A DNA stretch of 64,000 nt. It comes from Spinacia oleracea (Eukaryota; Streptophyta; Magnoliopsida; Caryophyllales; Amaranthaceae). Below, in pieces: positions 23,329 through 33,545 of this stretch. The stretch lies in the NCBI RefSeq assembly GCF_020520425.1, contig NC_079491.1:29441449-29505448 (forward strand), in the 5' to 3' direction. A model generated the notes under the pieces. That model did not search any database and was not told the origin of the DNA. It saw only the letters and a program-made list of their open reading frames with translations. The position numbers and the translations under genes are program-made. Each line of letters begins with the position of its first letter. Position 1 is the first letter of the stretch.

Positions 23329-23658
23329 ATGAGTAGGAGGAATAACAATAATCGAAGGGGTGGTGGAGCAAATCAAGAATTGGATTTGAAGCTAAATCTG
23401 TCACCCCCACCAACAAGGGTGGTTGGGGGACCAGTGATAGGACGACATAATCATCATAGAATGTCAACATCATCGTCAGAGGAGTCTCCACCAAGATCAT
23501 GTGTTTCTTCTGAAGAAAGCCTGAAATACGCTAGCAGTCCTGAGACTTCCTCCATGGTTCTTGTGGGTTGTCCCAGGTGTCTTATGTATGTCATGCTGTC
23601 TGAGGCTGATCCTCGCTGCCCCAAATGTAAGAGTACCGTCCTCCTCGATTTTCTCCGC

Positions 23659-23689
<31 letters not shown>

Positions 23690-23739
23690 TCATCAACAAC
23701 CAAAACAACAACCATCACAACGACAACGATCGACGCTAA
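23329..23739 (+). CDS. GIR1-like: GL2-interacting-repressor-like protein (EAR motif, Cys-rich C-terminal box)
   Basis: A single coding exon of 136 residues. It has an N-terminal basic, Asn-rich stretch, then ELDLKLNLSPP (residues about 17-27), an LxLxL EAR repression motif. A Ser-rich linker follows (SCVSSEESLKYASSPETSS). Then comes the family hallmark, residues about 77-108: MVLVGCPRCLMYVMLSEADP running into RCPKCKSTVLLDFL, with two CxxC pairs suited to zinc binding. Arabidopsis GIR1 and GIR2 (At5g06270, At3g11600) link GLABRA2-type homeodomain factors to TOPLESS co-repressors in root-hair control. The role here is inferred from this likeness. The tail is poly-Asn from an AAC repeat, longer than I expect for the family. 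The start ATG follows a likely 5'-UTR intron. Confidence 0.9.
23656..23737 (+). repeat. AAC-repeat tract coding poly-Asn
   Basis: CAACAACAAC runs at 23658-23690 followed by imperfect AAC/CAT/CAC triplets to the stop codon. The repeats encode an Asn/His-rich disordered tail in the GIR-like protein and are likely length-variable. Confidence 0.85.
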
Positions 23740-26687
23740 ACTCCATTGCCCGCCTTCTAAAAATATAAATATATAAACTTAAATGAAAAAAGCGGCAGTT
23801 GGTTATTGCTTATTGGTACGTGCTACGGAGTACTTAGCTAGCTAGCTACAAACGCAACCTTAATTAGACGTACTCCTCTCTCAGTCTCTGCTTTAATTTG
23901 TCTTTCATTAATTATATATTTACTATTTAGGTGTTAAGTAAGTTTATTTAGATCCATCTGCTTAATTAATTGAAATGTCCTCTTTGGTTGCCCATAAGAC
24001 GGGAGTTAAGCTAGCTGCTCTTATGAGTTACGATCATTATGTTGTAAATCATTTCCCCGTCTTCTCTGCAACCAAATGGTTATCATTTTAATTACAATTA
24101 TTATTATTATTATTAGTATTATTATTGTTGTGTTAAAATTGTATTAGTTTGGGTATTAATGGTAGTAGTTGTTATCTTCAATTTTGCTTCTTAATTAGCA
24201 TTGAATCATTGAATGTGGATGGATGCAACAACATTTAAAGTCTTAATGGAAATTATTCACATTTAATTTAGATGATAAAAAGGGTCTCCTTACTCCCTTG
24301 GTTTTGCATGAAACGAGGGTGACATTACTCAATGCCTTTCTAAAGTCAAATTTCATCATCTTAATTTTTTTTTATTAATTAAATAATATTATTTACGTCT
24401 TACGTGGCCAAGGCAGGGACCATATCTACCAAAGTCATCAAACTGTTACTACAAAGTCTACATGCACTACCACTAGTACTACTATTACTAGTTTACTACT
24501 ACTGCTCCCTGTTTACTTATTAGCATATACGTAGTAGTGTAGTACAAACAGAAACTGATTTAATTTAAATAAATTAAAAATCAAGAAAATAATTGAACAC
24601 TACACGTGAAGCCTTATAAATGTTTAACTAATTGTGCGTCATTGCTTAATTTATGGCGCCCAGTTAGCTAAACCCATACTTATTACCCGAAAGCCCATAA
24701 TCAACACCACTTAACCCAATTAATATTCACTAATTAAGTTTAATTAAATACTATGGAGTACTAAAAACCTTTATTTGCATGGACCCATTCCCATCAAATC
24801 CATTGTACTATGTGTCTATGTTGCAACCCTAGTAGGCCCATTTCATCTACGTACTACTTCATACTTTCAATCCAATGTGGAAGTGTGAAACCTTCTCTTC
24901 CAACTTTTCCACTCTCGACGTGCCACAATTCGTCTTACCATCACATTTTTACTAGCATACGGAGTATTACGTATTGCACTTTAAATTTTCATTCTTTTAT
25001 GATATTATAGTTTCAAATTTGATATCTGGCTCCTAATTAATTACATTTTACATTCTTTAGGTTGAAAAGACTCGGGAAAGAATAATAAATTTTTATAAGA
25101 GCGGTTGAGGAGTTATAATTTCTAAGAAAATAAATAGCTTGATTATTTAGTTGTGAACAATGCTCGATGTGTCATAATCAAGTGCTTGTACAATCATTTC
25201 TTACCAATTGCGCGCTTATGCAACACACTTAAAATTTGTAATCCACCATAAAATTTGTTAACATAAATCTAACCCTTACACAAAAAAAATACCCTTAATT
25301 AAAATAAGTAATTGAACCATTATTATCTACGGAGTAGTCAAGAAAAAAAGACAATTGACCAATTTATGTGGGGACAAAAGAAAGAGAAAAGCCCACTTTC
25401 ACTTTTCGTATTTTCCTTAGTACTAAGTAATATCAATAGACAAATGACATCTACATAATAATTAACCCAAAGAAAAAATAGTCAAGCTAGCTTTTCTTCA
25501 AATTTTATTAAGATCAGAAATTTGTATAAAATAGGTTGCACGTTCAAATCCCTTCCCTCATTCATAATTCGTAATGTGTTGCGACTTATTCACACACAAA
25601 AAAAAAAGGAAAACTCGATCACTGGATTTTAAATCTTACTTCTGGAGAATTAATACTGCAACTGTCTTATACTAAAATCAGTCACTCCCTGCTCGAAGTA
25701 CGACAAGAGAGTGACCGTATTAACTGTGTAATAACTTATACAAGTATATCAAAGTGAATTTCCCATTTAACATTGGATGACTGATTTTAGTTACAAATTC
25801 TACTTGATTAACTCTTATTTAGACTTATCTAAATGGATTACTCTCTAAGGAGTCAAAATAAATTGATCATAAAAACACTTAGTTTAGTTAAACGAAATGA
25901 TAAAGGTCGCAACTTGCGACTTTTAAGCCGTGTTACAATGATGACATGACACGCTTATATGTCATGATTTAAATTGGAAACTAAAATATTTAGATTATAT
26001 AACAAATTATACATGTTACAAAAAATGTAGAAAAATCATAATATTCTAATGTACAAATTGAATAATGTAAGTTTTCATTTCAAAAATATATTTATGATTT
26101 GTATAGAAAAATATTTGTTTCCTTCTCTGTATCAACTACCTTATTTACATATTTTCATAGTAAAAATATTTTGATGACGTATGACCTACATGACGCTCAT
26201 ATGTACCATTTAAAACCCAACACGTAGGATTGCGACAACTAAATGTTGTCTCAACTTGCAACCTTTATAATCACCCTTAATTAAATCCGATGAAACAAAA
26301 GACAACAATTAATAAAGAAAAAATATTGGTTAAATCCGATGAAACAAAAGACAACATTAATAGAGAAAAAATATTGTTTAGTAAAAATGTCAACTCCTAA
26401 CCAAGTAAATTATCAAAGATGTTGTACGGTGCAAAGTTCACACACCATCGTATTTTTGTAGAAGAAAACTTTATCTGATTCAAATTGATTATGTATTTTG
26501 TTATATTTAAATTTCTTTTGAAACTATCTATAAAAGATTATTAACGAATATATTTTAATTACTATAAATAAATACATTGTATTAAAGATGAGCGTTAGGA
26601 TCCTCTAGAGTTGGAGAGAACTATCTATAAAAGATTATTAACGAATATATTTGATTTTTCCATTAAAATAAAATATATTTTCAATTA
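23740..26687. other. AT-rich intergenic DNA
   Basis: No coding segment is convincing. Small features: a TTA-rich microsatellite near 24100-24125; the phrase AAATCCGATGAAACAAAAGA twice (26284 and 26334); ATCTATAAAAGATTATTAAC twice (26527 and 26623). Confidence 0.6.
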
Positions 26688-26692
26688 AAAAA

Positions 26693-26842
26693 TGACAAAT
26701 AATCTCAATCCCGTACTTCTCATTAATTATCAACGTCATATATATATTACATTAGGAAGGCTAACTAGGTAATTCCGTATATATTTAGGATATTACAATA
26801 TTCACATAATAAACTCCGTATACTCCGTATCCTATTGTAACA
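26693..26842 (-). mobile_element. 3' LTR of the second copia element
   Basis: 150 bp with TG...CA ends on the minus strand. By eye it differs from the 5' LTR at three bases and by one TA unit. Confidence 0.93.
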
Positions 26843-26853
26843 TCCCCCCTCAA
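26843..26853 (-). other. Polypurine tract of the second copia element
   Basis: On the minus strand TTGAGGGGGGA stands directly before the 3' LTR. Confidence 0.85.
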
Positions 26854-27360
26854 GGTGAAGCATGAAGATCCCGAATGCCCATCTTGTCTAGAAAGAACTC
26901 AAATTGCGCCTTCCCCAATGCCTTGGTAAAAATGTCCGCCAATTGAACCTTCGTCGACACATACGACAGACAAATAATACCCTCCTTGATTGCATCACGT
27001 ATAAAATGACAATCCAACTCAATGTGTTTCGTCCGCTCATGAAACACTGGATTTTGTGCAATATGTAATGCAGACTGACTATCACAGAACACGTTCATAC
27101 CTTGTTTATGCGAGACTCCCAAATCCCATAGTAGTTGTTTCAACCACTTTAATTCACAAGTTAATGCAGCCATTGAGCGATATTCTGCTTCCGCCGACGA
27201 ACGAGAGACGGTATGTTGTTTCTTGGTTTTCCAAGACACCGGGGACAGACCAAGCAACACAAACCAACCCGTCAAGGAGCGTCGAGTCAACGGACAACTT
27301 GCCCAATAATCTGAATCGCACCACCCTTCCAACTGTAAAACACTATCCGAACGAAGGAGA
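26850..27360 (-). pseudogene. Copia RNase H and pol C-terminus (downstream part of the split pol)
   Basis: The open frame carries [64 protein letters not shown] and [10 protein letters not shown], the classic RNase H end of copia pol. Its first codons (through [12 protein letters not shown]) read straight out of the CACTA right-flank frame once the insert and one AGA copy are removed. This shows the break at 27360 is the insertion site. Confidence 0.92.
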
Positions 27361-27610
27361 CACTAGTAGAAAAAACCCCTGTTGCAACCCCCTTGTTGCA
27401 GCGTACATGTGTTAATACGCTTCAACAACCAGTCGGTCAACGCGGGTCAAACCCTTTAAAGGGTTATTGCAGCGTACAATTTAATTGTTCCCTGCAAAAA
27501 AGTTTGTTGCAGCGTACATTTTAAAAGCCCGCTGCAATAGCTCGTTTTTGTTGCAGCGTACTTGTTAAAGCCCCCTGCAATAACCCTGGTAAAAAAAATT
27601 TCGCTGCAAT
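27361..27610. repeat. Left subterminal repeats of the CACTA element
   Basis: GTTGCAGCGTAC-type motifs at about 27402, 27465, 27508 and 27552, alternating with CCCGCTGCAATA or CCCCCTGCAATA in the other orientation. Confidence 0.85.
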
Positions 27611-27639
27611 ATTCGTTGAAACTAATTCAAAACAAATTA

Positions 27640-28130
27640 AGCATCTCTCACTCTCAACTCCCTTCTTCTCCCTTAACTTTCCCTGCGTCATCCCCTCAAA
27701 AAAAACCCTTTCTCTTCGTCGGTGGTTCTAGCCTCCTCACCAGAGGCCACCTATTAGCTTGCTCGGCCGTTGGTTCCAAGGAAAAACTTAGCTTGCTCGC
27801 GCCGGTGGTTTCAAGAAAGAAAGTTGCTCGCGTCCTATTTTCCGTCAACCTCTTCGCCGCGGCTACCTGTCCCCTCTTTTAGGTTTGCTCGATTCGTTTA
27901 CCTGATTTTTGTTTTAAGAATTAGGGTTTTTCAATTCGTTTTTAGGGTTCTTTGCGTTTGTTCAATTCTTTTTTAGGGTTTGTTCAATTCGTTTCTTCAA
28001 TTCATTTTTTCAATTCGTTTTTAGGGTTCAATTCGTTTGTTCAATTCGTTTTTAGGGTTTGTTCAATTTGTTTTTACGGTTTGTTTAATTTGTTTGTTCA
28101 ATTCGTTTGTCCAGTCACTGTAGCTAGGCC
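27640..28130 (+). other. Leader-like sequence with TTCAATTCGTTTTTAGGG repeats inside the CACTA element
   Basis: A pyrimidine-rich stretch (27640-27720) resembles a plant 5' UTR. From 27925 to 28110 the phrase TTCAATTCGTTT(TT)AGGGTT recurs six or seven times irregularly. It may be the transcribed leader of a captured gene. Open frames here are simple-sequence by-products. Confidence 0.5.
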
Positions 28131-28682
28131 TAACATGGTAGGAGTATGTGAGAGACACTGACAAAATAAATCAATGTAACAATGCAACTATTTTCTATGC
28201 GCATCCTCTGCTAGATTTTCCTGTATATAGACTTAGTGAGGTAGTGTACAGTTGTTGTCACTGACTCATTGGCTTGGCTTAACTTCCCTTGCTTTATTCC
28301 AAATCATGTTTTGATGACGAGTTCTGGTCTTCCCGTTATGATTATATTTTGGCCTTCATCTCTGTTCCACATTACAAGCTTTTTGCTTAAAAGACATCCT
28401 AATTTGAAAGTGTAACAATTTTTTTCATGAAAGTACTATTCTTAGAGGTCGTACCCAGTTATTCTCATAAAGTTGTGAGATCTCGGTAGAGTCCAAGAAG
28501 TCAATGATCTCTTTGCAGCTACCATTTTTCCATATGATATGTAAGGTCGGTTATTAGTTTGTTGTAGTGTAGATTCCGGGTGATAATCATTCTGGCTTGT
28601 GAGTATAATTTTTAGGTCAGCATAGCTTCTTCATCCCTGAAAATAAATCATTCGTGATAGCCTCAATCTCAAAATAGTATAA

Positions 28683-28704
28683 TCCCCTCCCCCCCCCCCC
28701 CCCA
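28683..28704. repeat. Poly-C run
   Basis: About 17-18 C in a row after TCCCCT, inside the CACTA element. Such runs vary in length and are error-prone to sequence. Confidence 0.9.
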
Positions 28705-28763
28705 TTTGTATATATGTTTTAAGTTTTTAACAGAAGATTGATTAGTTAATTCGGCTTTGGTAG

Positions 28764-29659
28764 GCTGTCGTTCATAGAGCTAAGAACTCAAAATATTCAG
28801 CTGATGAGGATATGGAGGAGACAGATGTTAAAGATCCAAATTTAAAGCAATCTCTGGAGTCTGCTACTTCTCAGATTAGCCAGCTAGCTCTTTCTAATAG
28901 TCCTACTGGTAAATCTTCACTGAATTCTATTGTGGGATCAGATACGGCCAATGCAGGTGTAGATATTGACTTTTTGACTTTTTATGTCTGTACATTGATG
29001 ATCTGCATGCAGGTGTTGCCAATCTTGCAGCTGTTTTTCTGTTCCCGCTTTTCATAAATTATTTTCAGATGGGTGTCACTGGAGCAGCCACTGCCACTGT
29101 TGTGTCTCAGTATGCACTTTCTTCCTGAAGTCTGTTAGTCGGCTTTCTTTTAACTATATTGGTAATCATGCTGCTTGTTTGTGCTCCAGATACATAGGTA
29201 GCTTCTTGATGATTTGGTTTCTTAGCAAGAGAGTAATATTATTACCTCCAAAATTTGGAGATCTGAAGTTTGGGGTCTATTTAAAATCTGGTGAGTGTCA
29301 GAGAAATGTTTATGGTTATTTTCTGTTTTTGATTCTTTATCCAACACATTGATTTTAATAACCTTCTACTTAATAATCACCATTACAAACTTCTTAAATT
29401 AGTCTGCTTAAGTGGCCATTGTTTGTACCTACTTAAAGTGTTACTCGTACATGTTTGGATTGTCGTCTGTTTCCTTATGTTTACCTTTTTTCCAGGTGGA
29501 TTTCTGATTGGAAGAACTGTGGCTGTTTTGATAACTATGACGATGGGGACCTCGATGGCTGCTCGTCAAGGTCCTCTAGCTATGGTTGCTCATCAAATCT
29601 GTATGCAAGTGTGGTTGGCTGTCTCTCTTTTAACTGATGGATTGGCCGCATCTGGTCAG
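28764..29659 (+). pseudogene. Captured fragment of a MATE transporter (DETOXIFICATION 45-like)
   Basis: Three exons join in frame with good splice sites: 29013-29109, 29190-29290 and 29496-29659. They encode LAAVFLFPLFINYFQMGV, SKRVILLPPKFGDLKFGVYL and GGFLIGRTVAVLITMTMGTS, ending MVAHQICMQVWLAVSLLTDG. The match is to the plastid-type MATE family DTX44/45, multidrug and organic-anion antiporters with 12 membrane helices; only about helices 6-9 are here. A further exon-like segment at 28764-28911 (AKNSKYSADEDMEETD and on) may be the acidic linker of the same gene, but I am unsure. The start, several middle exons and the C-terminus are missing. It lies inside the CACTA element, so it is most simply a captured copy. 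Confidence 0.82.
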
Positions 29660-29984
29660 GTATGAGCTTTCATCTAACTAGGAGGTTCGATATCCAGGCT
29701 ATAGGTTTTTCAGGCATCTAGACTACCTCTATTCTACAGTGCTTGTCCATTATGATTTATGATTATCACAAAAGTTGAAGATTGTGAATAATGTGTGGGT
29801 TTTAACCAAATAGGAAAAGCTTCTTGGATTAATAAGCATTTGTTGTTGTCCAAAGATCCTGATTTGTGAACAATAAACCAAATAGGAAAAGCTACATATT
29901 TTCTCAGAGTATTACACTTATTACATGTTTAATATGAATAGTTTTAACTTTCTAACACTCATTCCAATCTACTTATGCAAATTT

Positions 29985-32660
29985 AAGGCTTGTTTGGTCG
30001 TTATAGGTCATATTAGGCTAAAATGAGGCTTTTTTGCTCCCAAATATGAAATAAAGAACCTTAGGACTCATTTTAAACATATTAAATGTTTTATATGATT
30101 AGTTTAACTTTACAAGACTTAATCCAATCTATTTATGCACATTCATGACTTATTTGGCCGTTATAGGTCATATTTAGGCTAAAATGACATTTTCGCTCCC
30201 AACTTTGATCTAACGAACTTAAAAACTAATTTCAAACTTATTACATGATTCATATGATTATTTTTAACTTTTCAAGACTCAATCCTATCTATTATGCACA
30301 TTTGAGACTTGTTTGGTCGTTATAGGTCCCAACTATGAACCAAAGAACCTAAGGACTCATTTTAAACTTACTAAATGTTTTATATGCTTATTTTTAAATT
30401 TCTAGGACTCATTCCAATCCATTTATGCACATTTAAGGCTCATTGTGTCGTTATGGGTCATATTTAGGCTAAAATGACATTTTCGCTCCCAACTTTGAAC
30501 TTAAGAACCTAATGACTCATTTTAAACTTATTATATGATAAATATGCTTAGTTTTAAGTTTCTAAGACTTATTCTAATCTACTTATACCCATTTAATGCT
30601 TGTTTGATCGTTATAGGTCATATTTAGGATAAAATAAGGCATTTTCGATCCCAACTTTAAAATAAAGAACCTAAGGACTTATTTTAAACTTATTACATGT
30701 TTAATATGCTTAGTTTTAAGTTTCTAAGACTTATTCTAACTACTTATACACATTTAAGGCTTGTTTGGTCGTTATAGGACATATTTAGGCTAAAATGACA
30801 TTTTCGCCCCCAACTATGAACCAAAGAACCTAAGGACTCATTTTAAACTTACTAAATATTTTATATGCTTATTTTTAACTTTCTAGGACTCATTCCAATC
30901 CATTTATGCACATTTAAGGCTCATTGTGTCGTTTTAGGTCATATTTAGGCTAAAATGACATTTTCGCTCCCAACTTTGAACTTAAGAACCTAAGGACTCA
31001 TTTTTAAATTATTATATGATTAATAAGCTTAGTTTTGAGTTTCTAGGACTTATTCTAATCTACTTATACCCATTTAATGCTTGTTTGATCGTTATAGGTC
31101 ATATCTAGGCTAAAATAAGGCATTTTCGCTCCCAACTTTAAAATAAAGAACCTAAGGACTCATTTAAAACTTATTACATGTTTAATATGCATAATTTTAA
31201 CGATCTAAGACTCGTTCCAATCTATTTATGCACCTATAGGCTCATTGGGTCGTTATAGGTCATATTTAGGCTAAAATGAGCATTTTCTCTCCCAAATTTG
31301 AAATAAAGAACCTAAGGACTCATTTTAAACCTTTTAAATGATTAATATACTTAGCTTTAAGTTTCCAAGACTCGTTCCAATCTATTTATGCACATTTAAG
31401 GTTCATTGGGTCGTTATAGATCTTATTTAGGCTGGATTGACATTTTCGCTCCCAACTTTGAACTAAAGAACCTAATGACTCATTTTAAACTTTTTACATG
31501 TTTAATATGCATAGTTTTAACTTTCTAAGACTCATTCGAATCTATTAATGCACATTTAAGGCTCATTGGTTCGTTATAGGTCATATTTAGGCTAAAATGA
31601 TATTTTCGCTCCCAAATTTGAACTCAAGAACCTAAGGACTTATTTTCAACTTTGTACATGATTAATATGCTTAGTTTGAAGTTTCCAAGACTTATTCCAA
31701 TCTATTTATGCACATTTAAGGTTTGTTTGGTCGTTATTGGCCATATTTAGGCTAAAATGAGCATTTTCTCTCCCAAATTTGAAATAAAGAACCTAAGGAC
31801 TCATTTTAAACCTTTTAAATGATTAATATACTTAGCTTTAAGTTTCCAAGACTCGTTCCAATCTATTTATGCACATTTAAGGTTCATTGGGTCGTTATAG
31901 GTCTTATTTAGGCTGGATTGACATTTTCGCTCCCAACTTTGAACTAAAGAACCTAATGACTCATTTTAAACTTTTTACATGTTTAATATGCATAGTTTTA
32001 ACTTTCTAAGACTCATTCGAATCTATTAATGCACATTTAAGGCTCATTGGTTCGTTATAGGTCATATTTAGGCTAAAATGATATTTTCGCTCCCAAATTT
32101 GAACTCAAGAACCTAAGGACTTATTTTAAACTTTGTACATGATTAATATGCTTAGTTTGAAGTTTCCAAGACTTATTCCAATCTATTTATGCACATTTAA
32201 GGTTTGTTTGGTCGTTATTGGCCATATTTAGGCTAAAATGAGCATTTTCTCTCCCAAATTTGAAATAAAGAACCTAAGGACTCATTTTAAACCTTTTAAA
32301 TGATTAATATACTTAGCTTTAAGTTTCCAAGACTCGTTCCAATCTATTTATGCACATTTAAGGTTCATTGGGTCGTTATAGGTCTTATTTAGGCTGGATT
32401 GACATTTTCGCTCCCAACTTTGAACTAAAGAACCTAATGACTCATTTTAAACTTTTTACATGTTTAATATGCATAGTTTTAACTTTCTAAGACTCATTCC
32501 AATCTATTTACGCACATTTAAGGCTCATTGGGTCGTTATAGGTTTTATTTAGGCTAAAATGACATTTTCGCTCCCAAATTTGAGCTACATGACCTAAGAA
32601 TTCATTTTATACCTTTTACATGATTAATATGCTTAGCTTTAAGTTTCCAAGACTATTAGG
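29985..32660. repeat. Tandem array of about 160-bp units (about 17 copies) with a 480-bp higher-order repeat
   Basis: Each unit contains GGTCGTTATAGGTCATATTT, GGCTAAAATGACATTTTCGC, TCCCAACTTTGAA, AAGAACCTAAGGACTCATTT and CAATCTATTTATGCACATTT. The GTCGTTAT word occurs about every 160 bases from 29998 to 32532. From about 31270 three adjacent units behave as one 480-base block repeated at spacing 480-481 (anchor GAGCATTTTCTCTCCCAAAT at about 31279, 31759 and 32240) and are nearly identical. The array follows a MATE exon as if in an intron. Confidence 0.93.
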
Positions 32661-33100
32661 ACATTGTTATTAGTTGCTTGAATGTTAAAGTGTGATATTT
32701 AATTTGAATTTAATCTAATGCTTAGTTGAAATTTCTGTTTTTGTAAAGGTCTACACTCCGAGGAATGCGCCTATACTAGTGAGGAAATTGATGTGGTTCG
32801 TGAGCAACGGGCTAAGTGTTTTACCCGCAAGTATTTACTATTGGCTTGAGCGCGCTTGATCGAGGTGGTTTAGTTGTTATAGAACAATCGTTTACATTAA
32901 AATGTATGCGTACATTGAAATTGGAACGTATATTTGAATGTAGTACGTGCACTTTGGTTTTGGGATATATATATATGTATACAAAACACCAGTTATTATT
33001 TTTTATATTTGTTCTACAGGTTGCGATATTTTATTTATTGTTGTTGACAGGTTCCTATATTTGGTGCAAGACACCCTAGGTATAGATAAATAAAACTAAA
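32661..33100 (+). other. Unassigned segment between the array and the right CACTA end
   Basis: At 32749-32860 one frame reads VYTPRNAPILVRKLMWFVSN followed by GLSVLPASIYYWLERA before a stop, preceded by an acceptor-like TTTTTGTAAAG. It looks like an exon end of a captured or element gene, but I do not recognise it. The rest is AT-rich. Confidence 0.4.
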
Positions 33101-33545
33101 ATTTTCCCGCCAAAAGCACAGCTTTGTTGCAGGGGGCATATACTTGTTCGCTGCAACAAGTGTGTAAAATTAGGCAAAAATCAAGACTTGTTGCAGCGTA
33201 CAAAATGATGTACGCTGCAACAGACTGGTTTGTTGCAGCGAACAAAATGATGTACGCTGCAACAGACTGGTTTGTTGCAGCGTACAAATAAAAGCCCGCT
33301 GCAACAAACCAGTCTGTTGCAGCGTACATCATTTTGTACGCTGCAACAAGTCTTGATTTTTGCCTAATTTTACACACTTGTTGCAGCGTACATGCAAATG
33401 TACGCTGCAAAAAAGTACTTTTCGCAGCGTACATTGTACGCTGCAACAAGTCAATACTTGTTGCAGGCCCCCCAGTTGCAGCATACGATGTACGCTGCAA
33501 CAGGGGTCTAAAAGCCCGCTGCAACAAGGGTTTTTTCTACTAGTG
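33101..33545. repeat. Right subterminal repeat block of the CACTA element, with a large palindrome
   Basis: GTTGCAGCGTACA and its reverse complement alternate at least ten times. The stretch from about 33150 to 33388 is one imperfect palindrome centred near 33270. Its left arm contains TAAAATTAGGCAAAAATCAA and its right arm TTGATTTTTGCCTAATTTTA. The DNA could extrude a long cruciform. Confidence 0.88.

Larger units (their letters stand above)
27361..33545. mobile_element. Non-autonomous CACTA (En/Spm) transposon, 6.2 kb, carrying gene fragments
   Basis: The left end CACTAGTAGAAAAAACCC is repeated in inverse at 33528-33545. AGA flanks both sides (27358-27360, 33546-33548), the 3-bp duplication typical of CACTA elements. 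Subterminal regions are packed with TTGCAGCGTACA, four times at the left and many times in both orientations at the right, as is usual for transposase-binding sites. No transposase frame was found. Inside are a leader-like region, MATE transporter exons (28764-29659), a 160-bp repeat array (29985-32660) and an unassigned segment (32750-32860). Confidence 0.93.

Noticed and set aside
26598-26610. GGATCCTCTAGAG resembles a cloning-vector polylinker
   Set aside because: Only about 14 bases match and no vector sequence flanks it; chance or a common plant repeat word is more likely.
27925-28110. TTTAGGG-like words suggesting interstitial telomere repeats
   Set aside because: The words are spaced irregularly within TTCAATTCG units and never form a tandem TTTAGGG run.
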